Shown here one piece after another: positions 61,500 to 64,000 of a DNA stretch of 64,000 nucleotides. The notes beneath the pieces were generated by a model. It did no database searches. It saw only the letters and a program-made list of their open reading frames with translations, and was not told where the DNA came from. The DNA is from UBA2386 sp046306335 (GTDB taxonomy: Bacteria; Planctomycetota; UBA1135; UBA2386). The stretch covers positions 62,001 through 126,000 of the forward strand of contig JBKDXM010000150.1 of the NCBI GenBank assembly GCA_046306335.1, given 5' to 3'. Position numbers and translations under genes: made by a program. Position 1 is the stretch's first letter. Each line of letters starts with the position of its first letter.

Positions 61500-63479
61500 A
61501 TGCCAGCCATGTCGCCCGCGTCCGACCGGTTGGCCACGGCTGCTCTTGGATTGGTCGTCGTCGGCGTCGGCCTCACCGCATGGTGGGATGTGCCCGGTTT
61601 CGGCTGCAAGTTCGACGACTTGCCGGCGATCCAAGACAACGTGGCCCTCGCGCGCGGCGACTGGTGGGCGGCGGCCTTCGCGCCGCCGCACCAACCGCTG
61701 GCGAACCGCCCCCTGGCGACCTTGTCGCTGACGCTCACCGCCCGCTGCTTCGGTCCTTGGCCGGCGTCGGCGCTGGTCGGCAACCTGCTGCTGCACCTGG
61801 CGAACGCTTGCCTGCTGTTCGCCGTCGCGCGCCGCGTCTTGACGACGGGCAATCTCGGCGGGCGCTTCGCCGCTGCCTCGGCGGCGCGACTGGCGCTACT
61901 GATCGCATGCGTGTGGGTCGCTCACCCGCTCGCCACCGACACCGTCGCGTATGCGACGCAGCGTTCGACCGGACTCGGCAGCGCCTGCTTCCTCGCCGGC
62001 CTTTGGGCGCTTGCGCGCGGCGCGGCGTGCGCAGGCGCGGCCGGTTGGACGGCGGTCGCGACAGCGGCGATGGCGCTCGCGGTGGCGAGCAAGGAAGACT
62101 TCGTCGGCGCACCGATCCTGGGCGTGTTGTTCGATCGTGCGTTCTTGAGCCCCGGCTGGCAGGCGGTGCGCGAGCGCTGGCGCGTGCACGCCGTCGTGGC
62201 CGTGGCATGCTGGTCGACGCTGGCGTTTTGCGTCGGTCTCGGACCGGCCAACGACACCGTCGGTTTCGCGACCAACCGGGGGACGACCGCGTGGCAGTGG
62301 TTGCTGACCCAGGCTGGCGTGATCCTCCACTACGTCCGGCTGGCGGCGGTGCCGACCGGGCTGCGCGGCGCGTACGACTGGGACATCGTCACGACCGCAG
62401 GCCCTGCGATCGCCCCAGGAATGACCGTGATGGCGCTGCTCGGTCTGACCGTCTGGTGCTGGCGACGGCATCCGCACTGGGGGTTTCTCGGCGCGCTGTT
62501 CTTCGTGCAGTTGGCGCCGACATCTTCGGTGCTGCCGATCGTCACCGAGGTCGTCGCCGAGCGTCGCTCCTACCTGCCGATGCTCGCCGTCGTCGTGCCG
62601 CTGGTGGTCCTCGCGCGGTCCTCGCTGCTGCGGCATGGAACCGCGCCAGCCGCCTGGACCGTCGCCGTCGTCGCGGTCGCGGCGCTCGTCGTCCAGGCGC
62701 GACGGCATGCCGAGACCTACCGCGACGAGGCCTGCTTCTGGCAGCGCGCCTACGACCTGCGTGATCCGGCAGCGCGCAACCCGTTCACGACCCGCATCGT
62801 CGGCGCCTATGCGTCGGTGCGCTTCGCGGCCGGCGATGCGGCGACGGCGCACCGGTTGTTCGACGAGATGATGACGCTGCCAGCGCCGACGGTCGCGGAG
62901 CGTCTGCAGTACGCCGCATCGCTGGAGCAACGCGGACGTCACGGCGAAGCGCTCGCCGCCGTCGATCAGGTGCTCGCCGATGCTCCCCAGCACTCGCGCG
63001 CGCACGGCCTGCGCGGCGCGTTCCTCGCGCGCGCCGCCGAGCGACGCCGTGCGCCGGCTGCCGATCCGCAATGGGAAGACGCCGCGGCGAGCGTCGCCCG
63101 CGCCATCGGACTCGCGCCCGCGCTGCCGACGTGGCGGATCGAGTTGGCGCGCATCCGCGAGATCCAGGGGCGCATCGACGAGGCCGAGCGGGCGATCGCC
63201 GCAGCGACTGCCCTGCCGTCCTGCCCGGCGGCGGCGCTGGTGCTCCACGACGCGCTGCTGCGCCGCCTCGGCCGCGCCACTGGCGCCGACGCGTTGTGGC
63301 GCGACGCCTTGCGACTGCGGGCGTCGGACGTCGACGTGTGGTTGGCTGGCGCACAGGCCGCCGCTGCGGCCAAGGACGTCACCGCCGCGCGCGAACGTCT
63401 GCTCGCCGCCAAACGCCTTGCGCCCGGGCGCGCCGAGATCGACGCCGCGCTGGCGCGCCTGCCGCCGACGGGCCGCTGA
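61500..63479 (+). CDS. TMTC-like GT-C membrane protein with TPR tail
   Basis: 659 residues from the ATG at 61500 (another ATG at 61509, GTG at 61491). About ten transmembrane helices in residues 12-410. The first periplasmic loop contains the acidic FDDLPAIQDNVA, matching the Asp-Asp/Glu motif of GT-C glycosyltransferases, followed by PLANRPLATLSL and later VAERRSYLPM, as in TMTC/PMT-like proteins. The last 250 residues are TPR-like (LQYAASLEQRGRHGEALAAVDQVL, IELARIREIQGRIDEAERAI). Likely a membrane glycosyltransferase using a polyprenyl-phosphate sugar to modify exported proteins; the substrate is unknown. Codon usage shows slightly lower GC than neighbours by eye. Confidence 0.7.
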   Translation: MPAMSPASDRLATAALGLVVVGVGLTAWWDVPGFGCKFDDLPAIQDNVALARGDWWAAAFAPPHQPLANRPLATLSLTLTARCFGPWPASALVGNLLLHLANACLLFAVARRVLTTGNLGGRFAAASAARLALLIACVWVAHPLATDTVAYATQRSTGLGSACFLAGLWALARGAACAGAAGWTAVATAAMALAVASKEDFVGAPILGVLFDRAFLSPGWQAVRERWRVHAVVAVACWSTLAFCVGLGPANDTVGFATNRGTTAWQWLLTQAGVILHYVRLAAVPTGLRGAYDWDIVTTAGPAIAPGMTVMALLGLTVWCWRRHPHWGFLGALFFVQLAPTSSVLPIVTEVVAERRSYLPMLAVVVPLVVLARSSLLRHGTAPAAWTVAVVAVAALVVQARRHAETYRDEACFWQRAYDLRDPAARNPFTTRIVGAYASVRFAAGDAATAHRLFDEMMTLPAPTVAERLQYAASLEQRGRHGEALAAVDQVLADAPQHSRAHGLRGAFLARAAERRRAPAADPQWEDAAASVARAIGLAPALPTWRIELARIREIQGRIDEAERAIAAATALPSCPAAALVLHDALLRRLGRATGADALWRDALRLRASDVDVWLAGAQAAAAAKDVTAARERLLAAKRLAPGRAEIDAALARLPPTGR

Positions 63480-63548
63480 GCGCCCGAGAAGAACTCAGGA
63501 TACGGGCTCTCGGAGTGCCCCTGGTGGCCGCTGCCGCGGCCATGCAGA

Positions 63549-63575
63549 GCCTGAGAAACCGGTTGTTTCTCAGGC
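63549..63575. terminator. Perfect 10-bp hairpin between convergent genes
   Basis: GCCTGAGAAA (63549-63558), loop CCGGTTG, TTTCTCAGGC (63566-63575). Located between the TMTC-like gene (+) and the UbiD-family gene (-). T-rich stem ends on both strands suit a bidirectional terminator. Confidence 0.6.
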
Positions 63576-63588
63576 GCTGAGCGCCGCG

Positions 63589-64000
63589 TCAGTCGAGGTG
63601 CCCGCGGTCGCTGTCGCCCATGGCGACGTCGCGCGTCGGGAAGTACTCGCGCCAGCGCGCCGAGACCTTCCTGGCCGTGTCCGGGTCGCAGAAGAGCTCC
63701 TTCGGGTACGTCGGCTTCATGCGCGCGTCGATCACGACCGGCGGCGTCCAGCACGGCTGCGTGCCGGCGAGGCGCAGATCCTTGCCGTGCAGGTCGGCGG
63801 CCGGCTCGAAGCGGGTGAACGTCGTCCACAGGAAGTTGACCGCCGACTTCGCCGCCTTGTCGGCGTCGTCGACCAGCACGACGAGCGGCCAGTTGGCGAG
63901 TGCCGGGACCTGCGCGAGGTCGCGCGCGGCCGTGCGCCAGCCGGCGAAGGCGGGGCCCTGCACGACGAGGCAGCCGGGGCAGAAGACGCGCGCCTTCGGG
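63589..64000 (-). CDS. UbiD-family decarboxylase, C-terminal part (5' end outside window)
   Basis: The last 137 or so residues of the protein; the frame is open to the right edge (…ARVFCPGCLVVQGPAF), so the GTG at 63963 is internal. LVVLVDDADKAAKSAVNFLW and TRFEPAADLHG match the UbiD family segment VVVVDDDIDxxDxxxVxWA…TRxxPxRD, and the final part (ARMKPTYPKELF) matches the conserved C-terminus (DAT.K). UbiD enzymes use prenylated FMN to decarboxylate aromatic or alpha,beta-unsaturated acids, for example in ubiquinone or menaquinone (futalosine) synthesis. The active-site Arg/Glu/Glu are upstream, so the subfamily cannot be given. Confidence 0.75.
   Translation of the reverse strand, partial: PKARVFCPGCLVVQGPAFAGWRTAARDLAQVPALANWPLVVLVDDADKAAKSAVNFLWTTFTRFEPAADLHGKDLRLAGTQPCWTPPVVIDARMKPTYPKELFCDPDTARKVSARWREYFPTRDVAMGDSDRGHLD

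Overview
The window is high-GC DNA in which nearly every gene has long mirror reading frames on the other strand. It most likely comes from a member of the Planctomycetota. The evidence is a secreted planctomycete-type c-type cytochrome with a C-terminal YHS-like motif, a long MoxR/DUF58/BatA/vWA cluster fused to a beta-propeller and a squalene-cyclase-like protein, and a secreted metallo-beta-lactamase/lamin-tail protein. Lnt and LolCDE-type genes show a Gram-negative envelope with lipoproteins. A complete mreBCD-mrdA-rodA set shows peptidoglycan-dependent elongation. The lineage call is inference; no rRNA or marker tree is available here.

Layout. 1-3.5 kb: 3' part of an adenosine deaminase-like gene, a cytochrome/YHS protein, a SlyD-like FKBP isomerase, and a bacteriohemerythrin divergent from it across a perfect 14-bp palindrome. 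3.6-8.7 kb: a type IV pilus motor block (PilB-like, PilT, PilB-like) followed by folE. 8.7-9.6 kb: a 15-copy, 15-bp tandem array, a CAU tRNA and a candidate structured RNA. 9.6-13.9 kb: cheD-cheY-cheX, then moeA and lnt. 14-15.3 kb: a long 5' leader, an anchored coiled-coil protein and a 50-residue membrane protein. 15.4-22 kb: the mreB-mreC-mreD-mrdA-rodA rod operon, with coding overlaps from mreC onward.

22-41.2 kb, minus strand: a roughly 19-kb run of ten co-directional genes. In transcription order these are a small membrane protein, MoxR ATPase, DUF58, BatA-vWA, vWA/GATase-like, a 1502-aa beta-propeller protein, a squalene-cyclase-like protein, a DUF4175-like membrane protein, a 1004-aa coiled-coil protein and a Gln-rich protein. 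This is the strongest candidate for an incompletely described system. 41.2-48 kb: enolase, uracil and hypoxanthine phosphoribosyltransferases, the MBL/lamin-tail exoprotein and an S46 dipeptidyl-peptidase. 48-54 kb: a thioredoxin-like/squalene-cyclase-like protein, a double-domain NfeD, FloA and a proline-rich membrane protein. 54-61 kb, minus strand: a lysS-lolE-lolD-lolC operon and an M28 aminopeptidase. 61-64 kb: a small secreted protein, a TMTC-like GT-C/TPR membrane protein and the 3' part of a UbiD-family decarboxylase.

Two patterns recur. Co-transcribed genes often overlap by 1-4 bases (ATGA, GTGA, TTGA or TGATG). Several first genes have a -10-like hexamer only 6-12 bases before the start codon, which suggests leaderless or very short-leader transcripts. 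Promoters, terminators and the structured RNA are calls by eye.
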